A stretch of DNA of 34,784 bases from CSP1-4 sp036559965 (lineage in GTDB: Bacteria; Chloroflexota; Limnocylindria; Limnocylindrales; CSP1-4). The DNA lies in the NCBI GenBank assembly GCA_036559965.1, contig DATBSD010000034.1, forward strand, positions 1 through 34,784, in the 5' to 3' direction. The first letter of the stretch is position 1. The number at the start of each line of letters is the position of its first letter. The notes beneath the pieces were generated by a model, which ran no database searches, had not been told where the DNA came from, and was given only the letters and a program-made list of their open reading frames with translations. A program made the position numbers and the translations under genes. Positions 34,085 to 34,784 of the stretch are shown here, one piece after another.

Positions 34085-34784
34085 ATGCCGACCCGACAGA
34101 TCAGCCGTACGACCGCCATCCTCTTCGCCATCGGCCTCGCCGCTTTCGGCTGCGCCGCGCCGACGGTCGAGCCGACCGCCTCCGCCGGGGCCGGCGATCC
34201 GAGCCCCAGCGGCCAGGCGACCGGCCCGACGGCCGAGCCGACACCGGTCGTGACCCTCAGCCCGGCTCAGATCGAGGCGCAGGTCGAGACCATCGAGGCC
34301 TCCGTGCCCGCGCTCCGCCAGCTCGAGCCGGCGAGCGTGCCCAACCGGGTCGTCGACGAGGCAGCCGCGAGGCTCGACTTCGAACGTGTCATCGACGAGG
34401 CGGCGACGGCCGAGGAGTACGCGGCGGCCGCTCGCCTCGGTGAGCGCCTGGGCTTCTTCCCGGCGGGCACCGATCTGCGACAGACCCAGCTCGACCTGCT
34501 CGGCGACCAGGTCCTGGGCTACTACGACGAGGAGGCCGACACGATGGCCGTCGTCCAGCGCGGCGCCGACTTCGGGCCGCTCGAGCGCGTGACCATCGCG
34601 CACGAGTACACCCACGCGCTCCAGGACCAGGCCTTCGATCTCGAGAAGGTCACGCCCGACGACGACGTCGACAACAGCGACCAGGATCTGGCCAGGGTGG
34701 CCATGGTCGAGGGTGATGCGTCGCTCGTGACCCAGCAGTGGACGCTTGACAACCTGACCTTCGAGCAGATCCTGGCCATCACCA
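34085..34784 (+). CDS. HExxH metalloprotease-like lipoprotein (3' truncated by window edge)
   Basis: The frame is open to the window edge: 233 residues are visible. The N-terminus is a lipoprotein signal (basic start, hydrophobic 11-22, Cys23 after AAFG), followed by a Pro/Thr/Ser-rich linker (about 25-60) and an Ala/Glu-rich helical part. Residues 170-180 read VTIAHEYTHALQ, an HExxH zinc motif (His173, Glu174, His177), and VAMVEGDASL about 32 residues later offers Glu209 as third ligand, as in gluzincins. It should be anchored on the outer face of the membrane. The exact peptidase family is not recognised. The end of the gene and any following operon are outside the window. Confidence 0.8.
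   Translation, partial: MPTRQISRTTAILFAIGLAAFGCAAPTVEPTASAGAGDPSPSGQATGPTAEPTPVVTLSPAQIEAQVETIEASVPALRQLEPASVPNRVVDEAAARLDFERVIDEAATAEEYAAAARLGERLGFFPAGTDLRQTQLDLLGDQVLGYYDEEADTMAVVQRGADFGPLERVTIAHEYTHALQDQAFDLEKVTPDDDVDNSDQDLARVAMVEGDASLVTQQWTLDNLTFEQILAIT

Overview
The window is about 34.8 kb of very GC-rich DNA (roughly 70% by eye), densely coded on both strands, with GTG/TTG starts, 4-bp stop/start overlaps and many apparently leaderless genes. There are no tRNA, rRNA, CRISPR, phage or IS signatures. The gene content (multi-GAF sensor, FMN-riboswitch ABC importer of RibXY type, complete hut pathway, FTR1 permease fused to a cupredoxin) suits a free-living aerobic heterotroph. My best guess is a Chloroflexota lineage (Limnocylindria/Ellin6529-like), but this rests on gene style, not on a marker gene.

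Layout. 1-2396 (-): 3' truncated protein of tandem GAF domains. 2435-5605 (-): a glutamine-synthetase-family amine ligase (PuuA/GlnA3 type) and an APC amino-acid/amine permease, behind a possibly structured leader. 5906-6670 (-): LolA-like protein of unknown role. 6780-7573 (+): decayed subtilisin gene (5' truncated and frameshifted). 7694-9250 (+): aspartate ammonia-lyase. 9268-17729 (+): CoA-ester degradation block with flavin reductase, alpha/beta hydrolase, EthD-like protein, three crotonase-fold enzymes (one with a C-terminal zinc ribbon), a DUF1444-like protein, 3-hydroxyacyl-CoA dehydrogenase, a CPBP membrane protease and a thiolase. Together these can carry an unsaturated or ring-opened acyl-CoA through hydration, oxidation and thiolysis; the starting substrate is unknown.

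17763-21063 (-): FMN riboswitch, ABC ATPase, permease, lipoprotein substrate-binding protein and a small His-rich membrane protein, read as a riboflavin (RibXY-like) import operon. 21155-22414 (+): two tandem paralogous secreted, membrane-anchored CxC proteins. 22433-33155: histidine utilisation. hutH, hutU, ftcD and hutI give histidine -> urocanate -> imidazolonepropionate -> formiminoglutamate -> glutamate + 5-formimino-THF. The pathway is interrupted by a small membrane protein, a GNAT acetyltransferase, and an inserted module made of a DtxR-like regulator without its primary metal site, a histidine-ammonia-lyase paralogue whose MIO tripeptide reads Ala-Ser-Asp, and a divergent FTR1-cupredoxin fusion with inverted repeats over its promoter. 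33189-33875 (-): MBL-fold protein with degenerate metal ligands. 34085-34784 (+): N-terminal part of an HExxH lipoprotein.

Recurring theme: at least seven genes carry a TAnnnT-type -10 box ending 6-7 nt before the start codon and no Shine-Dalgarno site, which indicates leaderless mRNAs. Genes inside operons, or with short leaders, use GGAGG-type sites. The least ordinary parts are the degenerate DtxR / altered-MIO lyase pair beside the FTR1-cupredoxin fusion, the zinc-ribbon crotonase, and the His-rich protein coupled to the riboflavin importer.
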